NCBI GenBank assembly: GCA_001298555.1
Contig: LJCW01000356.1
Span: 1-36,004 of the forward strand
Length of the DNA: 36,004 bases
Direction: 5' to 3'
Origin: Actinobacteria bacterium OV450
GTDB taxonomy: Bacteria; Actinomycetota; Actinomycetes; Streptomycetales; Streptomycetaceae
This document shows positions 24,487 to 32,062 of this stretch, one piece after another. The position numbers were made by a program, and so were the translations under genes. Each line of letters starts with the position of its first letter. Position 1 is the stretch's first letter. A model generated the notes under the pieces. It did not search any database, was not told where the DNA came from, and saw nothing but the letters and a program-made list of their open reading frames with translations.

Positions 24487-27225
24487 ATGGCGGCCCAGGT
24501 ACCCGCGGCCCGCGAACCCGCCCGCGCTGCCGTCCCGGCCCCCGCCGCACCCGCACCGGCCCCGGCGGGCCCCGCGCCGGCCGCCCCCGGAAGACTCGCC
24601 GACGAGCTGTCACGCATGGTCGTCGCGCCGGACGTCCCCCGGGAGGAACTGGCGCTCCAGGGCGGGGCGGAGCTCGCCGTGCCCGCGCCGGTCGCGGAGT
24701 ACCTGGACCGCCGGGGGCCCGCGGGCGGGCCCGTACGCGTCCGGCTCGGCCAGGTCGCGGGCGGGACCCTCCACCTCCGCAAGACCGACCGCGGGATCAC
24801 CACCGGACCCGGCGGCGGCTTCCAGTCGGTCCCGCTGCCGCACCCGCTGCTGCTGCCGCTGCGCGCCCTGGGCGTCGAGCCGGTGCTCGCGCTGCGCGTG
24901 CGCGACGGGGTCCTGGAGGGGCACGCCTCGGCGCGGGTGAAGGGCGTCCTGCTGGACGGGCCCCTGGCCCTGCTCGGCCGGATGGAGTCCTGCGCCGAGG
25001 CGCTGGGCTGGCACGGCGTGGGCGGTCTGCGGCTGACGGGCGTGGAGAACGAACTGCGCGGCGCCACCCTCGTGGTGAGGGCCGGCGGCATGTCCTTCAC
25101 GCTGGGCGGCTTCCTCACCGCCTCCGGGAGCCTCGGACTGGCCGACGACGTGGTCACCTTCGACGCCGTCGCGAAGGGCACGGTGGCCGGGCTCGGCTCG
25201 GTGGAGGTGCCGGTGCTCCGGGGGCCGGACGGCACGCTGTCCGGGAAGGCCGTCGTGGACGTGGCGCTGCGCGGGTTCAGCGGGCAGGCGACGGCAGCCT
25301 TCGCCGCGGGGGCCGTCGACGTCCGGGCAACCGTGCGCTACGCCAACGAGAAGTTCGACGGGCAGGTGACCCTGGTCGCCACCGACGCCGCCTCCGCGAA
25401 GGAGCTGACGGACAGTCAACTGCCGGAAGCGGTCAGGTCAGCGAAGGCGGTGACCGGGGACCCAGGAGCCGCCGCGGACTCCGCGGCGGCCCCGGCGGGC
25501 CCGCGGCCCGGACCCCGGGTGCTGGCCGGCTGGGGCACGGTCGACGTACGGCTGGCGGACTGGCTGCGCGGCGAGGCGCTGGTGGTCGTCGACCACCACG
25601 GCGACGTGACGGTGGTCGGCAAGATCCAGCCGAAGATGGACAAGCCGCTGTTCGAGCCGAGGGAATACCTCAAACAGCTCGCGAAGTTCGAGGTCCGCGC
25701 CCTCTACGGGGTCCCCCTGGTCGGCAACGTCTTCCTGTTCGCCAACGTGGGGCTCGAGGCGGTCGCGAGGATCGGCCCCGCGACGCTCGACCGGATGGAG
25801 CTCACCGGCACCTGGTCGACCAGACCGGAGGTGCTCAAGAGCTTCGGCCTGACCGGCACCCTCAACATCACCGCGTACGCCGGCCTGCGGCTCAAGGCCG
25901 AGGGCGGCGCGGGCGTCCAGCTCGTGGGACACGACATCAAGGCGGGCATCGCGCTGACCGCCCTGGCCGGAGTGCGCGGCTACGTCGAGGCCACGCCGGT
26001 GATCGGGTACCGGGAGGTCGCCGATCCGAAGGCGGGCAGGCACGGGGAGTTCTTCCTGGCCGGGCACATGGAGATCGCGGCCCAGCCGTTCCTGGCGCTC
26101 GGCGGTGACCTCTTCGTCGAACTCGACAGCCCGTGGTGGTCCCCGGCGCCGGACCAGCGCTGGAACTGGCCGCTGGGCCGGCTGGAGTACCCGCTGCCGG
26201 GGGAGTTCGGCATCGGGGCCGACGTCGAGCACGTCCTGGGCTCGGGCAAGGTACCCGAGGTCACGTTCGGCGAGGTGGACTTCAATGCGGACAAGTTCCT
26301 GACGGACCTGATCGACGACCACGTCCCGGCCAAGTCGTCCAGGGACGAGCAGAAGAAGGGCGCCTGGAAGGACCCGGGTGCCCCGGCAACCGCCCCGAAG
26401 GCCCCTGCGAAGGCCCCCGCGAAGCCCCCTGGGAAGGCCCCTGGGAAGGCCCCTGCGAAGGCCGCCCCCGCGAAGGCCGCCCCGGCCAAGGGCGGCCCCG
26501 AGGTTCCCCCACGGGATAAGCAGGACCGCTGGCTGACCGGTCTGCAGGCTCTGGGCGAGCTCGCCAAGGGCTCGCACGAGGAGCCGTACGACGAGGGCGA
26601 ACTGCGGGACGCACTGGCCGGGATCCGGCGCAAGCACGGCTTCAGCCTCCTCGACGCCGCGCTGGAAGGCGACGCATGGCAGATCACGGCCGGGATGAGC
26701 CCCAAGGTCAAGGCGGTCAAGGTCGACGCCGCACCGAAACGGCCGGGGGACGAGCCGGGCAAGGAGGGCGTCGACCGCCGCGTGCGGAGCATCAGGAAGC
26801 GGGGGAAGTTCAAGGACGAGTACCTGGAGGAATTCCAGGGCGGCCGGCACCAGGACCTGAAGAACCCGAAGACCAAGAGGAACTTCGCCGGCACCGAGAT
26901 CAATCACGTCCCGCCGTTCAGCGTCTACAGGAAGGTCAGCGACCTCTCGTTCGCCCGGGGCCCGGCGATCCAGATGGACAAGATGGACCACCGGGGACTG
27001 AGGGACCGCTGGGGTGAGTGGGTCCACCCCCGGGCCGCGAGCACCGGTTCCTGGGACGAGGCGAAGGAGCACCGGACGGAGCAGCTGAGGCTGATGAAAG
27101 CCGACAAGTTCAAGGCGGCCGTGGAGAAGGACCTCGACGACCTCCGCTCGAAGTTCGGCAAGAAGTACGACAAGGCCATCAACGAGCTGAAGCCGGAGCT
27201 CCGCGCGGAGGGCTGGTGGAAGTGA
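24487..27225 (+). CDS. Large multidomain CIS-associated protein with C-terminal putative HNH/EndoVII-like nuclease (likely payload)
   Basis: A 912-residue protein. Residues 1-40 are Ala/Pro-rich and disordered. About 50-620 is rich in beta-strands and repeated hydrophobic patterns (GGLRLTGVENELRGATLVV, DVRATVRYANEKFDGQVTLVA, FGLTGTLNITAYAGLRLKAE), as I recall from large proteins of eCIS loci. About 632-670 is a Lys/Pro/Ala repeat linker. The Lys/Arg-rich end (about 671-912) contains GTEINHVPP (H807) and GPAIQMDKMDHRG (D834, H835). This His/Asn arrangement is like HNH/EndoVII-type polymorphic-toxin nucleases, which typically read HHMPA ... GPAIRM..DHR. The gene lies one base after the membrane-protein gene, inside the CIS operon. 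No immunity gene is adjacent. A structural (tape-measure-related) role is possible for the N-terminal part. The nuclease call rests on motif resemblance only. Confidence 0.6.
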   Translation: MAAQVPAAREPARAAVPAPAAPAPAPAGPAPAAPGRLADELSRMVVAPDVPREELALQGGAELAVPAPVAEYLDRRGPAGGPVRVRLGQVAGGTLHLRKTDRGITTGPGGGFQSVPLPHPLLLPLRALGVEPVLALRVRDGVLEGHASARVKGVLLDGPLALLGRMESCAEALGWHGVGGLRLTGVENELRGATLVVRAGGMSFTLGGFLTASGSLGLADDVVTFDAVAKGTVAGLGSVEVPVLRGPDGTLSGKAVVDVALRGFSGQATAAFAAGAVDVRATVRYANEKFDGQVTLVATDAASAKELTDSQLPEAVRSAKAVTGDPGAAADSAAAPAGPRPGPRVLAGWGTVDVRLADWLRGEALVVVDHHGDVTVVGKIQPKMDKPLFEPREYLKQLAKFEVRALYGVPLVGNVFLFANVGLEAVARIGPATLDRMELTGTWSTRPEVLKSFGLTGTLNITAYAGLRLKAEGGAGVQLVGHDIKAGIALTALAGVRGYVEATPVIGYREVADPKAGRHGEFFLAGHMEIAAQPFLALGGDLFVELDSPWWSPAPDQRWNWPLGRLEYPLPGEFGIGADVEHVLGSGKVPEVTFGEVDFNADKFLTDLIDDHVPAKSSRDEQKKGAWKDPGAPATAPKAPAKAPAKPPGKAPGKAPAKAAPAKAAPAKGGPEVPPRDKQDRWLTGLQALGELAKGSHEEPYDEGELRDALAGIRRKHGFSLLDAALEGDAWQITAGMSPKVKAVKVDAAPKRPGDEPGKEGVDRRVRSIRKRGKFKDEYLEEFQGGRHQDLKNPKTKRNFAGTEINHVPPFSVYRKVSDLSFARGPAIQMDKMDHRGLRDRWGEWVHPRAASTGSWDEAKEHRTEQLRLMKADKFKAAVEKDLDDLRSKFGKKYDKAINELKPELRAEGWWK
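26398..26487 (+). repeat. Degenerate 12/15-bp tandem repeat coding the Lys-Pro-Ala linker
   Basis: Five 12-base units of AAGGCCCCTGCG type begin at 26398, 26410, 26422, 26434 and 26446, and two 15-base units start at 26458 and 26473. Each unit encodes K-A-P-A or K-A-P-G (K-A-A-P-A in the last two), so the tract is an in-frame expandable linker between the beta-rich region and the nuclease-like domain. Being a multiple of three, copy-number change would alter linker length without a frameshift. Confidence 0.85.
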
Positions 27226-27254
27226 CCCCGGCCGCCCCCCGGGAGGAGACGCCC

Positions 27255-27269
27255 CGGTGACGGTCACCG
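27255..27269. promoter_or_regulatory. Perfect dyad between the payload gene and the baseplate genes
   Basis: CGGTGAC (27255-27261) and GTCACCG (27263-27269) flank a single G. The site lies in the 59-base gap after the nuclease-like gene, the largest gap in the CIS operon. It may be an operator or, as RNA, a small hairpin just upstream of the gp25-like gene. The half-site CGGTG/CACCG also occurs in the divergent gap at 12960-12970. Confidence 0.35.
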
Positions 27270-27284
27270 CGGAGCATGGACGCC

Positions 27285-27731
27285 ATGGCAGCATCTGACG
27301 CCCTGACAGCCGCCCCCGGCGGCCGCGCCCCGGCCGCCGCCCCGTCCGCCGGCGACGCCCGGCTCGGTACCGGGGTGCGGTTCCCGTTCCGGCCCGGAAG
27401 CACAGGCGCGCTCGCATGGGCCACGGGAGCCGCCGCGGTCCGGCAGTCCGTCGAGACCCTCCTCGACACCGAGCCCGGCGAGCGCATCATGCGCCCCACC
27501 TTCGGCTGCGGGCTGCGCCGCCACCTGATGGCCCCCAACACCCCGGCCACCCGCACCGCGATCGCCGCCGAGATCGCCGAGGCGCTCACCGCCTGGGAGC
27601 CCCGGATCCGGGTCACCGAAGTCTCCGTGACCCCGGGGGAGGAGCCGACCCTCGTATGGATCGACATCGCCTACGTCCACCTGCTCGACCTGCGCCCGGA
27701 CAACCTCGTCTACCCGTTCTACCTGCGGTAG
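27285..27731 (+). CDS. cis9: Cis9: baseplate wedge protein, gp25-like
   Basis: A 148-residue gp25-like wedge protein that links sheath to baseplate. Diagnostic segments are GTGVRFPFRPGSTG, VRQSVETLLDTEPGERIMRPTFGCGL and VWIDIAYVHLLDLRPDNLVYPFYLR. The N-terminal 25 residues are an Ala/Gly/Pro-rich extension. The ATG at 27285 is preferred because GGAG (27271-27274) is ten bases upstream; the in-frame ATG at 27276 has that site only one base away. A short out-of-frame GTG reading frame (27257-27298) with a better ribosome site overlaps this start. Confidence 0.88.
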   Translation: MAASDALTAAPGGRAPAAAPSAGDARLGTGVRFPFRPGSTGALAWATGAAAVRQSVETLLDTEPGERIMRPTFGCGLRRHLMAPNTPATRTAIAAEIAEALTAWEPRIRVTEVSVTPGEEPTLVWIDIAYVHLLDLRPDNLVYPFYLR

Positions 27732-27749
27732 GGGCCGGGTGACGACGGT

Positions 27750-29924
27750 ATGCCGCTGATCGGCCCCATCCTCGACGACCGCACCTTCGAACAGCTCCGC
27801 GACGAGCTGGTCAAGCGGATCCCGGTCTACGCGCCCGAGTGGACCGACCACAACACGGGCGATCCCGGCATCGCCCTGCTCGAACTCTTCGCACACCTCG
27901 GCGAATCCCTGCTCTTCCGCTTCAACCAGATACCCGATGCCACGAAGGCCGCCTTCCTGCGGCTGCTGGGCGTCCGCCCGCGCCCCGCGCTCACCGCCCG
28001 AACCCTCCTCGTCCTGGAGACCGAACGCCCCGACGGCGTCCAGGTGCTCCGCGGAGCCGAGGCCCGGGCCGGCGCGGTCGCCTTCGAAACCGCCGACGAG
28101 GTCGTCGCCTGGCCCCTGGAGACCCTCGCCGTCGGCAAGACGCCCGCCCCCGAAGCCCCGGGCACCGCCGAGAGCCGGCGCCGCCGGAACGCTGTCGAGG
28201 CCCTGCCGGCGGCCGAGCGCAAGCGGGCGGCCGCCGGCTCCCCCGTCCGGTTCTACGTCACCACCGCCGTCCCCGCCGACCCGCAGGCCCCCGACCGGCC
28301 GCCGCTGGACGTCGCCGCCACCCTCGACCGGTCCCTGTGGATCGCCCTGCTCGCCAAGAACACCACCGACGCCCGGCTGCTCGCCGGCCGGACCCTCTTC
28401 GTCGGCGTGGTCCCCGACGAGGAAATCCCGCGCCCCTACGACCTCCAGGCCCGCGACACCCACGACCCCACCCGGCTGCGGGCCGCCGACCTCGTCAGCG
28501 CCCCGCCCGGCTTCCTCTGGGAACTGTGGAACGGCCCCGACGCCCCCAGCGCCTTCACCACCCTGTCCGTACTCGGCGACACCACCCGCGGGCTCACCAC
28601 CACCGGAGTCGTCTCCGTCGCCCTGCCCGCCGCCTTCCCCACCCACCCCCGGGGCAGCACCGGCCCCGGCGGCCTCAACAGCCCCCCGCCGCTCGAAGAC
28701 GACGGGACGGCCGCCCGCGTCCTGGGCTGGCTCAGGGTCCGCCGCCCCGCCGACGAGAACGACGCCATCCATCGCATCCGCTGGGCCGGGGTCAACGCCG
28801 TCGGCGCCGTCCAGGCCCGCACCGCCGCACCCGAACTCCTCGGCACCGGCACCGCCGACGCCGGGCAGGTCCTGCGCCTCACCCGGCGTCCCGTCCTCCC
28901 CGGCAGCGTCCGGCTGGAGGTCGAGGAGGCCGACGGCTGGCAGCCGTGGACCGAGGTCGAGGACTTCGCCGGCAGCGGCCCCCTCGACCGGCACTACACC
29001 CTCGACGCCGACGCCGGGCTCGTCCGCTTCGCCGACCGCGGCCGGCTGCCCCGCATCGGCGAACGCATCCGCGTCCTCGGCTACCGCTACGGCGGAGGCT
29101 CCGCCGGAAACGTCCCGGCCGGCGCGATCGGCGCACTCACCGGCGTCAGCGGCCTCAAGGTCACCAACCCGCTCCCCGCCGCCGGCGGAGCCGACCCGGC
29201 CTCCCTCGCCGACGCCCTCGACGCCCTGCCCGCCGAAGTCCACCGGCGCGACCGGGCCGTCACCGCCGAGGACTTCCGCGCCCTCGCCCTCGAAGTCCCC
29301 GGCGTGCGCCGCGCCGAGCCGCTGCCCCTGCTGCACCCCGACACGCCCACCCAGCCCGCCGCGGGCGTCGTCAGCGTCCTCGTCTTCCCCGCCGAGGACC
29401 AGCGCGACCCCGGCGCCCCCCTGCCCGACCTCGCCCTGCTGCGCCGCGTCGCCGCGTACCTCAACCCCAGGCGCCTGGCCACCACCGAGCTGTACGTCAT
29501 CCCGCCCACCTACACCGACATCGCCGTGTCCGTCGGCATCCGCACCCGCGACGGCTACCAGCCCGACGCCGTGCGCCGCTGGGTCGAGCTGATCCTGCGC
29601 CAGTACCTCGCCCCGCTGCCGCCGTACGGGCCCGACGGCGCGGGCTGGCCCCTCGGCCGGGCCGTGCGCCGCGCCGAACTGGAGGCCGTCGCCGTCCAGG
29701 TGGAGGGCCTGGAGTACCTGGAGGACGAACTGCTGCTGGCCCGCCGCACCGGTACGGGATGGACCCCGCTGCCGCTCGTCCCGCTCAACCCGTGGGAGGT
29801 GCCCCGGGTCGCCGAGCTCACCGTCGTCACCGGCAACCCCCTGCCCGTCGGAGCCGGCTACGGAACCCCGCCCCCGCCCCCCGGCGACCCCGTCGTCGTA
29901 CCGCTCCCCCCGGAGGTCTGCTGA
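27750..29924 (+). CDS. cis11: Cis11: baseplate wedge protein, gp6/J-like
   Basis: A 724-residue baseplate protein of the gpJ/gp6 type that forms the iris ring controlling sheath contraction. The N-terminus is highly typical (PEWTDHNTGDPGIALLELFAHLGESLLFRFNQIPDATKAAFLRLLGVRP). The C-terminal half contains GYRYGGGSAGNVPAGAIGAL, AVTAEDFRALALEVPGVRRAEPLP, LLRRVAAYLNPRRLATTELYV and IAVSVGIRTRDGY, as in other J-like proteins. It starts 18 bases after the gp25-like stop without a clear ribosome site and shares TGATG with the next gene. Confidence 0.93.
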   Translation: MPLIGPILDDRTFEQLRDELVKRIPVYAPEWTDHNTGDPGIALLELFAHLGESLLFRFNQIPDATKAAFLRLLGVRPRPALTARTLLVLETERPDGVQVLRGAEARAGAVAFETADEVVAWPLETLAVGKTPAPEAPGTAESRRRRNAVEALPAAERKRAAAGSPVRFYVTTAVPADPQAPDRPPLDVAATLDRSLWIALLAKNTTDARLLAGRTLFVGVVPDEEIPRPYDLQARDTHDPTRLRAADLVSAPPGFLWELWNGPDAPSAFTTLSVLGDTTRGLTTTGVVSVALPAAFPTHPRGSTGPGGLNSPPPLEDDGTAARVLGWLRVRRPADENDAIHRIRWAGVNAVGAVQARTAAPELLGTGTADAGQVLRLTRRPVLPGSVRLEVEEADGWQPWTEVEDFAGSGPLDRHYTLDADAGLVRFADRGRLPRIGERIRVLGYRYGGGSAGNVPAGAIGALTGVSGLKVTNPLPAAGGADPASLADALDALPAEVHRRDRAVTAEDFRALALEVPGVRRAEPLPLLHPDTPTQPAAGVVSVLVFPAEDQRDPGAPLPDLALLRRVAAYLNPRRLATTELYVIPPTYTDIAVSVGIRTRDGYQPDAVRRWVELILRQYLAPLPPYGPDGAGWPLGRAVRRAELEAVAVQVEGLEYLEDELLLARRTGTGWTPLPLVPLNPWEVPRVAELTVVTGNPLPVGAGYGTPPPPPGDPVVVPLPPEVC

Positions 29925-32062
29925 TGTACGGCGACCGTGCCGTCGGCGTCCTGGCCGACCCGGACCAGTGGGTGCGCTGCCGCCACGAATCCACCGCCCT
30001 CCTCGACGAGGGCGGCGTCGGCCTCGCCTGGGAACCCGAACCGCAGCCCGCACCGGACCCGGCGGCACCCGGGCACGGGCCCGCCGGGCTGGCCTTCGAC
30101 CGCTGGGGCCGCGCCTACCGCTCGTACCCCCGCGCCGGACGCGTGGAGGTCATCGCCCCCGGCACCACCGCCGACGGCGCCCCCCACCGGCCGGGCACCC
30201 TCTGCGTCCCGCGCGGCCTCGCCGTGGACGCCGCGCAGCGCCTCCACATCGCCGAATCCGGCGCCGGCGCCGTCCACGTGATCGACCTGTGGGGCGAACG
30301 GCTGCTGCGCCGCGTCCCCGTCCGCAGCGCGGACCGCCCGCACCGCCGGCCCCTCGACGTCACCGCCCTCTGCGGCGCCGTGGCCGTCCTCGTCACCCGG
30401 CCCGCCGGGATCGTCCTGCTGGAAGGCCGCCGCGGCCCGCTGCGCGGACCCGCACTGCGCCGCCCGCCCGGCAGCGACGGCCTGCGCCCCACACGGATCG
30501 CCGGCCACGCCGGACACCTCCACGTGCTGTGGACCGGGCCCGCCGGCGGACGCGCCGTCGTCGCCCGCGCCGACGGCACCCGCCCGCTCACCGTGCCGGA
30601 CGCCACCGACCTGGACCTGACGGCCGACGGCGCGCTGGTCGTGGGCCGCGCCCCCGGCCAGCCGCTGCGCCGCTTCCGTGCCGACGGCGAAGCCTGGGCG
30701 GAGATCGAACCCCTGCGCGCCCCCGGCTACGACGGCGGAGCCGTCACCGTCGACCCCGACGGCCGCGTCGCGTTCACCACCGCCGACGGGCTCGCCCGCA
30801 CCGCCGGACCCGCCGCCCGCTACACCCCCGCCGGCACCGTCATCGGCTACCGCCTCGACGCCGGGGAGTACCGCACCCGCTGGGGCCGGCTGTTCCTCGA
30901 CGCCTGCATCCCGCCCGGCACCGACGTCCGCGCCGGCTTCCTCACCACGGACGAGGACGCCGTCCCCGACCCGCTGCCCTGGCAGCCGCCCGTACGCGGA
31001 CCGCGCTCCGTGCGCCACGCCGAGCACACCCCGCCGCTGCCCTCCCGCGCCCTCCACGCCGACCGGCCGCCGCCCACCGCACCCCTGTTCCGGCGCCCGA
31101 CCGGCCGCGAACTGCCCTGGGCGCAGATCGACCCCGACGACGGGTTCGAAACGTACGAGGCCCCCGTCGACGCCCCGCCCGGCCGCTACCTGTGGATCGT
31201 GCTCCGGCTCACCGGCACCCCGCGCCTGACCCCCCGCGTCCGGGGCCTGCGCGTGGAACGGCCCGGACACCGGCTGCCCGCCGCACTCCCCGGGGCCTGG
31301 AGCCGCGACGAGGCCGACGCCGCGTTCCTCCAGCGCTTCCTCGCCCCCGCCGAAGGCCTGCTGCACGAACTGGACTCCCGCGCCGCCCTGCGCACCCTGC
31401 TCCTGGACCCCCGCGCCACCCCCCAGGAAGCCCTCGACTGGCTGGCCGGCCTGCTCGGCCTGGCCCTGGACCGGCGCTGGCCGCCGGCCGCGCGGCGCGA
31501 ACTCATCGCCCAGGCCTACGACCTGTTCCGCATCCGCGGCACCGTCACCTGCCTCGAACGCATCCTGCGGCTCTACCTCCCGCTGCCCATCAGCGTCGTG
31601 GAGCACTGGCGGCTGCGCGGCCTCGGCGGAGCGGTCCTCGGCGCCGGGCCCGGCGGGGCCCCCGCACCGGCCGTCGGCGGCGCGGCGGCCACCTCCGGGG
31701 CACTGGGCCGGTTCACCGTGGGCGGCACCCGGCCCGGAGAGGACGGCTACACCGCCACCGCACACCGGTTCAGCGTCCTCATCCCGGCGGACCCCGGCCC
31801 CGACCGGCTCGACGTCGTCCGCGCCATCGTGGAGGCCCACAAACCGGCCCACACCCTCGTGGACGTCTGCCCCCTCGGGGCGGGCATGCGGATCGGCCGC
31901 ACCCTCCACCTCGGGCTCACCTCCGTCGTCGGCCCGGGCGCGGCCTGGGGTCCCGCGATCGTGGGCCGGGTACGGGTCGGCGAGGACGGTGTCGTCGGCG
32001 TGCCCGCCGCCGGCTCCCGCGTCGGCGAGACCACCATCACCGGGGCGGTGCGCGTCGGATGA
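29924..32062 (+). CDS. Cis12-type tail protein I (gp7/P2 gpI-like wedge) fused to an N-terminal beta-propeller
   Basis: A 712-residue protein. About residues 45-330 hold NHL/six-bladed-propeller-like repeats (GPAGLAFDRWGRAYRSY, RGLAVDAAQRLHIAESGAGAVHVIDL, LRPTRIAGHAGHLHVLW, GGAVTVDPDGRVAFTTADGLAR). About 340-470 is a 'WGRLFLDACIPPGTDVRAGF' beta-module known from phage tail proteins. The C-terminal part (about 455-650) is the tail-protein-I/gp7-like wedge, with LQRFLAPAEGLLHELDSRAALRTLLL, WLAGLLGLALDRRWPPAARRELI and LFRIRGTVTCLERILRLYLPLP (FRIRGT at 535-540). With Cis11 and Cis9 it makes the baseplate wedge. ATG 29924 overlaps the upstream stop. The domain fold is inferred from repeat patterns. 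Confidence 0.83.
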   Translation: MYGDRAVGVLADPDQWVRCRHESTALLDEGGVGLAWEPEPQPAPDPAAPGHGPAGLAFDRWGRAYRSYPRAGRVEVIAPGTTADGAPHRPGTLCVPRGLAVDAAQRLHIAESGAGAVHVIDLWGERLLRRVPVRSADRPHRRPLDVTALCGAVAVLVTRPAGIVLLEGRRGPLRGPALRRPPGSDGLRPTRIAGHAGHLHVLWTGPAGGRAVVARADGTRPLTVPDATDLDLTADGALVVGRAPGQPLRRFRADGEAWAEIEPLRAPGYDGGAVTVDPDGRVAFTTADGLARTAGPAARYTPAGTVIGYRLDAGEYRTRWGRLFLDACIPPGTDVRAGFLTTDEDAVPDPLPWQPPVRGPRSVRHAEHTPPLPSRALHADRPPPTAPLFRRPTGRELPWAQIDPDDGFETYEAPVDAPPGRYLWIVLRLTGTPRLTPRVRGLRVERPGHRLPAALPGAWSRDEADAAFLQRFLAPAEGLLHELDSRAALRTLLLDPRATPQEALDWLAGLLGLALDRRWPPAARRELIAQAYDLFRIRGTVTCLERILRLYLPLPISVVEHWRLRGLGGAVLGAGPGGAPAPAVGGAAATSGALGRFTVGGTRPGEDGYTATAHRFSVLIPADPGPDRLDVVRAIVEAHKPAHTLVDVCPLGAGMRIGRTLHLGLTSVVGPGAAWGPAIVGRVRVGEDGVVGVPAAGSRVGETTITGAVRVG

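Noticed and set aside
27839..29923. Long upstream extension of the propeller/tail-I gene (1407-codon frame)
   Set aside because: It overlaps Cis11 in another frame and is Arg/Pro-rich. ATG 29924 with TGATG coupling is the natural start.
27264..30068. Long minus-strand open frame (about 930 codons) opposite the gp25- and gp6-like genes
   Set aside because: Composition is Gly/Asp/Val-rich with no recognisable motif, and the + strand encodes clear baseplate proteins.
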